Source of the DNA: Dama dama | Lineage: Eukaryota > Chordata > Mammalia > Artiodactyla > Cervidae | Assembly: GCF_033118175.1 (NCBI RefSeq) | Contig: NC_083696.1 | Coordinates: 35,139,001 to 35,203,000 of the forward strand | Reading direction: 5' to 3' | Length of the DNA: 64,000 nt | Shown: positions 10,901-22,900 of the stretch, one piece after another | Layout of the letters: the number at the start of each line of letters is the position of its first letter | Position numbering within the stretch: position 1 is the stretch's first letter | Made by a program: the position numbers and the translations under genes | Notes under the pieces: generated by a model | The model's database searches: none | What the model was told of the DNA's origin: nothing | Seen by the model: only the letters and a program-made list of their open reading frames with translations

Positions 10901-13900
10901 TGCCTAGGATTGTACAGTGTGAGCAGCAGAGTTGGGGCCTGAGGTCAGGTTATCTAGCACCATATCCTGCCCAATCAGTGTGGTTATCCCATAGGACTTG
11001 AGGGGGGAGGAGGGTCTGCAGGAACACTTTTGGCTGCCAGAAGGCCAGGGTCAAAGCGCTAACACTGCAGAGCCAGCTGTGAGGTGCCACGGGCTGCAGA
11101 GAGTCCTGGGGAATGTACCTTCTCCCCAGTCTTGGAGGAACTTCTAGAAACCATACCTGTGTCCCCCTTGGACAGTCTTATCCTGGGCTGTTTCTGAGCC
11201 CTCTGAGTAGAGACCTACTGTCTCATGTGCCTGGAGTTCAGATACTGGACAAGGAGCCGGGAAGTGGGTGGATGGGGAGGGCAGACTTCCAGAGGAATCT
11301 ATGACCACACCAGTCTCCCTTGTTGTTGAGGGAGCAAAACAAGGATCCGGGATGGGGGTGGGGTGGGAAGTGATGGCTTTTAGACTGGCCCAGGGTCTCA
11401 CCTGGTTGGCTGTGGCTGAAAAGTTTGTCCTAGGAGGAGGCTCCATCTGACATTCTCGGTCCTAGAGAACAATGACAACGGGTGACCCACAGGAAGCCCT
11501 TAACTCCTCTTTCTGCAGTGGCATAGCCACATGAGAAGCTCCTCTTTCCACAGTGGTATAGCCACATGAGAAGCATTTTGCTTGGAGCTGAGGGAGGCGT
11601 GGGACACAGCACTGGGGAAGTAAAGAGTGGCCTGGGAGAAGGACAAACTGATGCAGTGAAAGCCTAGATTTTTCATGCAAGCCTCCTTCAGAAGGAGCCT
11701 AAACTAGAAAGTAGGGCCACTGAAGCCCGACTGTGACAGTTTCAGTCAAGAAGAACTCCAAGTGGGGGTTGGACAGGTCTACAAGAAGTCAGGCCTTGGC
11801 CAGCCTCCGGATGCTTGACCAGAGGTCAACCTCTGGCAAGCCATTGGGCCAACCTTCCTCACCTCAAGAAGATTTCCCCCATATACTGGGGTCTCTGGCT
11901 TCACCAGGTGAGTGCACCGCACCCCCCCCCCCACCATGTCTCACCCAGATTACTGTCAGCACAGGGACAGTGGTTAGGAGCTGCCAAAAACCCACCCTGC
12001 AAATATTTTCTCCCATCCAGTAGGCTGTCTTTTCATTTCATCAATGGTTTTCTTTGCTATGCAAAAACTTTTAAGTTTCACTAGGTCCCATTTGTTTCTT
12101 TTTGCTTTTATTTCCTTTGTAAATATCTGCCCTCCTCCCGGACTGACTTGGGTAGAACACTGCCTTACATGTGTGTGTCTCTCACCTGAAACCTGACAGG
12201 TGCTTTCAGCCCGTACTCAGGTTCCTCCTTTACGAGCCAGGGAAATACCAGCCAGTCTATCAAAGAGACCATCAGCTTCAGTCAAACTGGCTCCTAGTCT
12301 TGTCTCCCTGGCACACTCCGATCTCCTCTACCTTCCCCAAACTCTGACCTCAGCTTCGAGGCCCAATTCATGTTTCAGTCTATTGATAGAGGAATCCAGC
12401 TTCCTTGTTATTCCCTCTGAACTCCTGCCTGGATGACTCACAGGGACATGCACACATGCTCCCAGCTCTCCTTGGAGAGCAAAACGGTTCCATCTGCCCT
12501 GTCACCTGTCAGGCTGAGGGCTGCAGGGGCTGGGGTCAGGCCTGCTTCTTCCCCACTATGGACAGTGTGGACCTTCGAGGCAAAGGGGCTGGGCGGGGGT
12601 TGCTTTACCCGGAGAGGGTTATTGAAGGTCTGTGAGGCCCTCTCATTGAAGTTGAACTTGTTGGTGAGCTTTCGCTCCTTGGGCTGCTTAGGAGTCATCA
12701 ATTCTTCTTCAGCCACTTTCTGAGATGCCTGGGGGGGTGGGGTGGAGAAAAGGCCCACAGGACCAGGACTCAGCTGTGAGAAGAAGGTGGTGTGGGATGG
12801 GGAGTGGGGAGAAGTCGTGTCCTGGGGTAGGATGGGAGTGTTAGGGAAGGATGATGCCAGAGGTCTTGGCACCTGTGGCCTCTTCACTCCTCACTTTCAG
12901 TACCCACTCCCGAGTGTCCTTGAAGCCTCCAGTCAAAGCTGGAGCCGTAAGGGGTGGGCACATGCGTGCTCAGTCGTGTCTGACTCTTTGTGACCCCATG
13001 GACTAAAGCCCGCCAGGCTTCTCTGTCCACGGGATTTTCCAGGCAAGAATACTGGAGTGGGTTGCCATTTCCTCCAGGGAAGGGGTGGGATGGACAGCAA
13101 TGTTATACTGAACCTCAACTATAGGCACATCTGTTTGACTCCCAGCTTCAGCTTCCTTGGGCTCTTCTTCTTCTTCCAGGATTTCTGTTTCCGAAATCAC
13201 CAACTTGGCAGACTCCTGAGAACCTTGGTGGGATACTGCTGTTGAGCCCAAAGTCCCACACACTCCCCTACCCCCTGGCAGAGCAAGGCCTTCTTGGTTT
13301 CTATCTTGCAGACCTTGCCTGCCCCAGGGTTCTCCCAGACCTCTCCAGGAGAGCCAACTGTGAGACTTTATGAAAGGAGAGGCTCTGCAGTGGTCTGGCT
13401 TAGCCACCTCCTCCCTACAGTGACCAGAGAAAGGGGACCGGGCTCTGGGCTGTGGCCTCAGGTTGACCCAGGGGCTCACCGGCTGCTAACTCATCACGGT
13501 AGTGCTGCCGCCGCCCTTCATCCGAGTCTTTGGGGATCAGGTTCCCGACCTGGGTGAAGTGAACTGCTAGTTGGTCCACAAAGCCAATGAGCTTGTATGT
13601 GCCTTCCTGGGAAGAAAGGGGCCACATCAGACCAGAGATCTCCAAAGGGCTGGCCTCAAAATACAGTCTGCCTTCTCTCTAAAGGCCTGAGATGGTCCAT
13701 CTGTTAACAGAATTATAACTTACTAAATCCTCAGTTGACCTGAAGTTTTCACTGCATTCCAGTTTCAAGAAGAGAAAACAAATGAAGTTGTGGCTGTTTT
13801 TAAGTTCTCATTAAGACTTTCTTTTTGGCTTTTCTTTTTAAATTTTATTGAAGTATAGCTGTTGTATTGGGTTGGCCAAAACGTTTGTTTGGATTTTTTT

Positions 13901-16900
13901 CATAACAGCTCGCAGAAAAATCCCAACAAACTTTTGGCCAACCCAATACAATATTATATAAGTTACAGGTGTACAATATAATGATTCACAATTTTAAAGG
14001 TTATATTCCAAGTTTTGTTGTTGTCCAATAATAGTTATTATAAAATACTGGCTATATTCCTGTGTTGTACAGTATATCCTTGTAGCTTATTTTATATTTA
14101 ATACCTAATAGTTTGTACCTCTTACACCCCTGCTCCTATACTACCCTCCCCACCTTCCCTCTCCCCACTAGAAACTACTAGTTTGTTCTCTGTATCTCTG
14201 AGTTTGCTTCTTTTTGTTAATTCATTAGTTCATTGTGTTTTTTAGATTCCAGATATAAGTGATATCATATAGTATTTGTCTTTCTCTGACTTATTTCACT
14301 TAGCATAATGTGCTCCAAGTCCATCAATGTTGCTGCTAATGGCAAAATTTTATTTTTATGAGTAGTTTTCCATGGTGTATATATATATATATATACACAC
14401 CACATCTTTATCCATTCATCTATTGATGGGCACATAGATTACTTTCATATCTTGGTAATTATAAACAGTGCTGCTATGAACATTGGGGCACATGCATCTC
14501 TTTGAAGTAGTGTTTTTGTTTTTCTCAGATATATACCCAGAGTGGAACTGCTGGGTTGCATAGGAGTTCTATATTTAGTTTTTTTCAGAAACCTCTATGT
14601 TGTTTTCCACAGTGTCTGCATCAATTTACATTCCCATCAACGGTGTACGCATCCTCACCAACATTTGTTATTTGTGGTCTTTTGATGATAGACTTTCTGA
14701 CAGGTGTGAGGTGATACCTCATTGTGGTTTAGATTTGCATTGCCCTGATGATGAATGATGGTGAGTATCCTTTCATGTGCATGATGGCCATCTCCATGTC
14801 CTCTTTGGAAAATGTCTAATCAGGTCTTCTGCCCATCAGGTTGTTTGTTGTTTTTTTTTATGTTGAGTTATATGAACTGTTTGTATATTTTGGAAGTTAA
14901 CCCCTTATCAGTCATATCATTTGCAAATATTTTCTCCCATTCAGTAGGTTGTCTTTTTGTTTTATCAACAGTTATCTTCGCTGTGCAAAGGTAACCATTT
15001 AATTAGGTAACCGTTTAATTAGGTCCCATTTGTTTCTTTTTGCTTTTATTTCCTTTGCTTTAAGAAACAGATCCAAAATATGTTGCCACAGTTTATGTCA
15101 AAGAGTGTTCTGCCTATGCTTTCCTCTAGGAGTTTTATAGTTTCCAGTCTTACATTTAGGTCTTTAATCCATTTTAAGTTTATTTTTGTATATGGTGTTT
15201 GAGAATGTTCTAATTTCTTTATTTTATGTGTGCTGTCAAAGACATATTTTAAAATACATTCATCCAACTCTGAGTAGCTCTGAATTGACCTGTCACTGAC
15301 TCCTTCATCCATGTCAAGAGATTCTATCTCGCCTGCCTTACCAGAACTCAGAGAGGTCACACATAGTCATCAGACACACCTGACCTGGCCTTTTCTCCAC
15401 TCTATTTAGTGGATGCCAGGGCTAGATAGATCCTCAGAGACACCAAGTCCCCCATCCCTTAAGAGGATCACAAAAATCTAGAAAAGATTGGGGCTTGGCA
15501 CTTGTCAAGTCTCATGGCAAATGAGAAACATGGCTAGTATTAAAGCACAGGCAACCTTGTTCATTCCTTCGTCAACAAATAATTTTTGAATAGACACAAT
15601 GTACCAAGTATTTTCTAGGTTCTAGAGATACAAAGCTTAGCAAAAGCAGATATGACCCCTGCTTTTATAAAGCTTATAGTCTGGTTCCTCCAGGCTACCT
15701 CCTTAGTGATCAGCATCCTAACCCTAAAGTTTGAGATCAGGGGTCCATTCCTTTTTTTATATTATTTTATTTTATTTATTTTTGGCTGTGCTGGGTCTTC
15801 ATTCCTGCGTGGGGGCTTTCTCTAGTTGTGGCGAGCAGGGGCTGTTCCCTAGTTGTGGTGCATGGCTTTCTCATGTGGTGCACGGATGTCTTCTCTTACT
15901 GTGGAGCACGGGCTGCAGGGTCATGGGCTTCAGTAGTTGTGGCTCATGGGCTCTAGAGCATGGGCTCGGTACTTATGGCACATGGGCTTAGTTGCTCTGA
16001 GGTATGTGCGATCCTCCCGGAATTGAACTTGTGTCTCCTGCATTGGCAGGCAGATTCTTAACCACTGGACCTCAGGGGAAGTCCCCAACCCTTTTCAAGT
16101 CATACAGAAAAGTATTACCTTTGTATGGCACACTGGGGTAAATTCACCACAGAGGAAACCAACCTGTGGGCTGGTACCAGGCCCAACTGTCCCTGGAGAA
16201 CAGAAAGAATCACTATTTCTGCACACAGAATGGGACACGCTACCTTTAAAAGTCACCATAAGGCTCTTCCTCTCTCAGTAACATAGATGGATGGGGAAAT
16301 GGGACAGTGCAGTGCTTAGAAGCATGGTCTATGGGTGTGGGCAGGACTGGATCCAAATCTTGATTCTGCTCCCTATTATCTGTGTGATCTTAGGCTTAGC
16401 CACTCTAAGCCTTAATTTCTTCATCTGCAAAATGAGAATGAGTAGTTTGCAGGATAGTTAAGTATTGAAAATAATGAAAGCAATCGATCAGGCCCTCGAA
16501 ACAGAGTATCTGACACATAATAAGTGCTCAATAAAAATACTAGCTATTATTTTGACAATGGAGATGTCCATGGGAATAAATTATCCATACAGTTGTCCTT
16601 TGAGATGTCACCTTCATCCTGTCGCCAGTAGTGACTAGGACCTTCCTCTTCAATTTAGGGATGGAATTCAGATTCCATTGCTTCTGTGCAAGGAGGAGGG
16701 GCCTGCTTAGATCTGAACACTCTGCCTCCCCAGACCAGCACTCCAAGGGAAAGTAATAGCTTTGGAGACCTAAAGCTCTTAGATCTCAGGGAAGGACTCG
16801 GAGGCCAGCTCTGTGGGAGGGATGCCAGGCAGGCCTGGGAGGCTGTTAGAAGGTTGGAGGAGGTGGGCCTGCTTGGGAACCCACGGCTACCCAGCTGGCA

Positions 16901-19900
16901 GCTGACTCACGGGAATCTTTTCTAATAACGGGGCTTCCAAGAGGGCAAGAGAGGTGCATTGACACCAATCCTCTGCCTGTAGCATGCCTCCCACTGAGTC
17001 CCAAAGAGATCCTCTTTCGGAGGTCAAAAGAACAGGAGCTCATACAGCGCGCTGCACTCCAACATAAGCTCAGGGACGTGAGGCAGCTTCTCTCTGCCAC
17101 CCACCCCCTGCCCCTTAACGGGCTGCCTGAGGGACACCATGAGCACAATTCACGAGTGGGACCTCTCAAGAAATACACCTGAATTTGTCCCAACCTCTTT
17201 GTGGAGGGGGTGCCTACTCAATCTTGAGTAAACAGCAGTGTGTTCACAAAAAAATTCACAAAAACTGGTACACGAACATTCATAGCAGCATTGTTCATAA
17301 TAGTCAAGAAGCAGAAACAGTCCAAATGTCCATCAATTGGTGGACATTCATTTGGGTAAATGACATATGATATAGTCATATGGTTGAATATTATTTGGCA
17401 ATAATAATACCGGGACATATTACAGCATGGATGAACCTTGAAAACAGTATGCTAAATGAAAGAAGTTAGTCACAAAAGATGACATATTATTTGATTTCTC
17501 TTGTATGAAATGTCCAGAAGAGGCAAATCCCTAAAGCTGAAAAAGGGATTAGTGGTTGCCTAAGGTTGGAAGAAATGGAAAACTAGGGAGTGACAGCTAA
17601 GAGGTATGGGGTTGGTTTGGGGGGAAATGAAAACATTCTAGAATTGCTTGTGGTGAAAGTTGCATAATCTATAAATATACAAAAAGTCATTGTATTGTAC
17701 ACTTTTAAATGGGTTATTCTATAGTATGTAAAAATTATATCTCAATAAAACTGTTTTTAAAAAAAGAGAAAGAAACTGTTCATAGTGTGCTATCCCAAAG
17801 GAAAAGGACAGGAGAAGGAGGTTTAATTTCCATTGTATATTCATTGCTCTTTCAAATCTTTTGAAGCAAACAACAATAACAACAACAAAAAATCTTTTGA
17901 AACTACTACCATGGGTTTCTAGATTTCTTTTATATATTCAAAACTCTGTATCTGTACGTGTGTATGTATGTATACATACCATTTTTTTAAAGAAGCAGTG
18001 TAATGTTGCTTTAGAGTCAATCAAACTAGTTCAAATTTTGCTTTGAATCCTGGCTATGTGACTTTTGTAATTTGTCTCATCTATTTACCCTTGGTTTCCA
18101 TAAAATGAAGGTAAAAATTGTTCCGTTGCAAAGAAACCTGAGGATTAATGAGATATCCTATGTAAAAGTTCTAATATAGGACCTGACATTGGTACACTGG
18201 CCCCTGGAGACCCAGTGATTGGTGTTAGTGACTAACACATTACATACATTGGAAAAGCACTTTTCCTACCAAATTATTCACTTCAGGGTTCTTGAAAATA
18301 GTGGCTCTGCGGGGCACTTAAAACAATGTAATTAGTGAGACTGAAGGAAGATTCGTAAAGAAATTTCAAAAATCTCTAGAAAACGCCATGTAAAATCTCA
18401 GGGTTTCAGCCAGAAAACTCACTTTAAAGGTGATTTCTGCAAGAACTGAGAGGCAGGACTCCCCTGGTGGTCCAGTGGTTAAGAATGTGCCTGCCAGTGC
18501 AGGGGACATGGGTTTGATCCCTTGTCCAGGAAGATCCCACATGCTGTGGAGCAACTAAGCCAGTGAGTCACAGCTACTGAGCCCATATGCCATAATTACT
18601 GAAGCCTTTGCCCGAGATTCTGTGCTCTGCAACAAGAGAAGCCACTGCAATGAGGAGCCCTCACACCACAGCTAAAGAGTAGTTCTCCCTCGCTGCATCT
18701 AGAGAAAGCCTGCGTGCAGCAACAAAGACCCAGCACAGAAAGAAATAAATTAAAGTTTTTTAAAAAGAGCCGAGGGGCTTTTGCAACATAGCAAGTCACC
18801 AAGCCAAGGAGCACCCAGAGGCCTCTACCCCAGAGAGGATGACTTACTTTGAAGCTGTACCTGACAATGTTCTGGGGTGCGTGTGGGTTGTTGGCCGTCA
18901 GAATCCGGGTGAACTCCTCCTTCAGCTCCTGAGGGAGAGAAACACCCAGAGGGTCAAATGTAGAGGCCCCCACCCCCTCTGAAGATACCCTGGGATGTAA
19001 GCAGACATCTGGCAACCTAGGTTCTGTGCAGAGTCCATCTCCAAGGCTGGAGGTGGTGGAAGGGGTGGGAGTAAGATGCTGCTCACTTACCGCATCAGTC
19101 AAGTCCAGTTGGTCAGGGGGTTTAACTGTGGCTTTGGACTGTGCCCATTCATCTGTCCCTTCCCCTACTTCAGTCCCTGAGTCTTCATCCTGGACAAAAA
19201 CCTCACATGAGAAACAAGAGCCTTACCTGCTTAGACAAGCAAGCAGAACTGCAGGGAGCCCTTTCATTCACCATCCTCCCAGAAGCCAAGCTCTGCCCCA
19301 AGACATAGAATGCAAAGCATACGAGACAGCACTCATGCGAGGGTCCAAAGGAACTGCTCAGACAAGAGTTCTCATTGCCTGGAGGATCATGGCCACCTCA
19401 GTCCTGGGAGTCTGGGTTTAGCTGGAATACTGTGGTGGGTCTTTGGCCCCAGGAGCGAGATCAGAACCGGCTCATTCTTACTGCTTCCCATGCAGCCTGG
19501 AAGCTAATAGCCAGGACCAGCTGTGAAAAGGCCCCCAGCCATTCTTTAAGCTACTTCAACTCTGATTCACATTTTACCTTCCAGTTTGCCACCTTAAGGT
19601 TATTCTTACAATAATACTCCCAGTACTTTTTAACTTGAAGCCTCATAGTCCTATCAAAGCCTTGAAGCAAAAAAAAATCAATAAGTAGAAGTTTTCCCCT
19701 TCCCTGATAGACAGTTAAATACCTTGCCACAGTGGCCCAGGACATATTAAAAAATATTCACCCTCACTTGCAATCAAAGACATGCAAAATAAAACAATGC
19801 AATTTTTTCATTATTGAACTAGTGAAGGGCGGTGACCTCTTCCCCATGAGAACACACAGAAGATCTCCTTCATCCCTGTCCAGAAGAGGAGACACAAGAA

Positions 19901-22900
19901 GAAGCTCCTGGTGCAGAGCTCCAATTCCTACTTCATGGATGTGAAATGCCCAGGAGTCTTTAAAATCACAGCTGTCTTTAGTGAACACGCACAAACAATA
20001 GCTTCATGTGCTGGCTGCTCTACTGTCCTCAGCCAGCCTACAGGAGGAACTGCAAAGCTTACAGAAGGATGCTCCTTCAGACAGAGACAGCACTAAAAGC
20101 ACCCTAAATCCAGAAGGATGGGAAACCATCCTAACCAGTGCATTTTGAACACAAAAAACAAGCAAGCAAGCAAAACAAAATGAAACAAAAAAACTATTTA
20201 AAACCAAAGAAAACCGAACAGACCAAACCAATATTCAATGTTGGCGAGGTTGTGGGAAAATGGGCACTTGTAAATTAGTACAACCTTTCTAAAGAGCAAT
20301 TTGGAAATATTTATCAAAAGTCTAATAAGTATTGAGTTGGCCAAAATGTTTGTTTGGGCTTTACCATAAGATGTTAAGGAAAAACTTGAACTATCTTTTT
20401 GGCCAACACATTATTTGTACTCTTTGACCCAAATTTCTATGTATAGAAATTTATGTTAAGAAAAAAAATAAGGATAGGCCTAAAGATTTAAAAGCATGAA
20501 TGTTTGTTGGAGGGTTGATCATAATAGTGAAAAAGAGGATATATTTAAATGTCCGACAGTGGGGCATGGTTGAACAAAATTATGGAATGGCCTTAATGAA
20601 CATAAGGTAAAATATTGTGCATTAATTTAAAATGATTCTATGAAAGTATATTTATTGACAATGGAAAGTACTCTAGTATGTAAAAAGCAGATAGTAAAAG
20701 AACATTCAGTTTGACTCCATTTAAAAATAAATACATGTAATTTTTATATGTGCATTGAAATATCTGGGAAGATATAGCATTACATGTTAACTAAGAGGTT
20801 TCCCAGAGTGATTGGTTTAAGGGTGATTTTAACATCCTTTTTGCTTTTCTTTAAAAAGATATAACTAATATTTCAACAGAAGAAATGCTGTTAGTTTTTT
20901 GCTGAGAAACTGCGTGGTCTCAGCACTTACTCTCTTCCTCGTTCCTCTGCCAATGTTGATGCTCTGAAAAAAGAACAGAAACAGAAGATAAGTCATAAGT
21001 GACTCTCCACAGGAATATCAGAAAGAGAATTACAGGGGGGCTTCTGCCCAAGGACCTCAAAGACAAGCGACACTGAGCTTCCTCAAATCTCACAGTCTTC
21101 TCATCGGCAACAGGTGCCCAGCCAAGGAGGCCCGATATCTGAGGCAACCTGATTCCAGCATCAGTGAGACTGATCTCTGAAGAGCAACCGGGTAACTTAC
21201 TGCCTGGCATTTCTTATCTGCAATTAGCTCAACAAACATTTTAAAAAATCATATACTAAGTGCTCATCTCTGTGCCAGGCATTAAGGGGATTCTGAGGGC
21301 AGATTATATTTATAAACAGTTGTTTATGATGAAGGTTTGGGTACTCTGCTGTCTCAGAATATAGCAGGTATTCAAAACACTTATTGAATATATGAATGAA
21401 TGCCATCAAACCCCTTAGTAATCATGACCCCGGGAAAACGTTTCTCCTCTTGAAGCCTGTTTTCTCATCTACTGTAAGATACACAAGATTGGATATGATG
21501 ACCTTCCAGTTCTAGCATGCTAAAATTTTATGTTCCCAAGAGTAGCATGCTTTTTTAAAAAATTATCTATTTACTTATTTATTTTTGACTGTGCTGGGTC
21601 CTCGTTGCTGCATGTGGGCTTTTTCTAGTTGTAGAGCATGTGATTTGGCGCACACAGGCTTCAGTAGTTGTGGCACACAGGCTCAGTAATCGGGGCACAC
21701 AGGTTTAGTTGCTGTGTGGCATGTGGGATCTTCCCAGAACAGGAATCGAATTCGTGTCCTCCGCATTGGCAGGCAGATTCTTAACCACTGGCCCACCAGG
21801 GAAGTCCCAAGAGTAGCATGCTGGATTCAACTAGATAAACATTTGTTGAGCATCTACTCATGTGTCAAAGACTAACCTAGGCAGTGAGACAAAGATGAAG
21901 AGAGATGAGGTCCCTACCCCTGTTTGCTCAGTGTCCATGGAGGACACAAGCATGTGATCAGTGCTCATTATTTAGTCACTCATTCACTCAGCATGTTCTC
22001 TTGAAAGTCTGCTCTGTGCCAGCAGTAGAGACACGTGCCCAGGGTGTTCACGCATGGAGACACCTAGCCAGCCTGGTGGCTGGCTCACTGAGGTAGCTAT
22101 TTCTCAGCTCAATACCAAAAGACAAGTATGGGTTATCCAAGTGGAGAAAATGCTTTTCAGAAAGGCTGTCCAGAAGAGGAAAACAGCATGTGAAATGGCA
22201 AGAGCAGAACAATAACAGAAACTATAAAATGCTCCACCAAAGAAATAAAACAAGACCCTGCAGTATAGACACTGAACAAATAGTTGTTTCAGGTCATGGA
22301 GCAAGAAGGAAATCGGAGGAGACTGGAGATGTGTGTGTCAGGGGAGCGGTAAGCTTGGAAGAAGCAGGTCTAGGCCTTGAAGGAGGGGGCAAGGTAGTCA
22401 AGGAACCAAAGGGCACATGTTGGTGACAGCCTGGCACTCCAGGCAGAGACCCTGGCTCCCAGCTCTCGCTGACCACCTGAGTGATCTTAGAGGAGGTCTC
22501 TGGGTCCTAGTTTCCCAAATGCAAAGTGAGGGGGTTAGACCGGAAGGACTCTCGCAATTCTTCCATGGCAGGGGCTGTGGAGAGGCTTTGATGGTGGATG
22601 GGGAGGGGATTCCAGAGAGTCAGAAGGGCATGTCCTGGCTTAGGCAGGGATTGTTGCTGGGAGGGCAGCAGCAGGATTCAGGTTTCTGCCAGGCCGCCTA
22701 GGTTTCCTGGGATGGGAACCTTCCTCTGAGGCTAAGCCACATGAGCCAGAAAGCGGCTTTCCTTTGAAGAGCCTCTAATCCCTAAGGTAATGAGATGGAA
22801 GCGCCACAATGTCCAACAGTTTTCTGGCCCACGACAGAGCACTGGAGGGCCAACCCCACCCCAGGCTGCCAGCCCTAAATAGGAAACGAGATCCAGTTAC

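Larger units (their letters stand above)
11462..12608 (-). other. DNAI1: DNAI1 intron 7
   Basis: The 1.15 kb intron contains a 35-bp tandem duplication next to exon 8 (11504-11573), a C run near 11922, and a short antisense L1 piece at about 11995-12125. No other gene is seen. Confidence 0.6.
13820..15240 (-). repeat. Ancient L1 LINE fragment (antisense)
   Basis: It is a long antisense stretch of an old L1 3' region, with phrases such as 'acttagcataatgtgctcca', 'caccaacatttgttatttgt' and 'cccatttgtttctttttgct'. It carries a (TA)n run at 14376-14396 and no open reading frame of note. Confidence 0.75.
13607..18847 (-). other. DNAI1: DNAI1 intron 4
   Basis: This 5.2 kb intron is mostly repeats: antisense L1 (13820-15240) with a nested mariner MITE, antisense CHR SINE (15752-16086), a MIR (16300-16545), L1 3' end (17230-17765) and CHR SINE (18457-18767). 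Positions about 16550-17230 are unique. No extra exon is seen. Confidence 0.65.
19190..20930 (-). other. DNAI1: DNAI1 intron 2
   Basis: The 1.74 kb intron contains a processed RPS27 pseudogene (19846-20150) and a 3' L1 fragment (20220-20870) with a nested mariner MITE. Positions 19190-19800 look unique. Confidence 0.65.

Noticed and set aside
12438..12887. 149-codon minus-strand frame taken as one exon
   Set aside because: Only 12609-12728 is exon 7; the rest is intron read through without a stop, shown by the acceptor and donor and by human alignment.
13003..13479. 158-codon minus-strand frame taken as one exon
   Set aside because: Only 13114-13223 is exon 6; the front is intron 5 and the end is a Bov-tA SINE.
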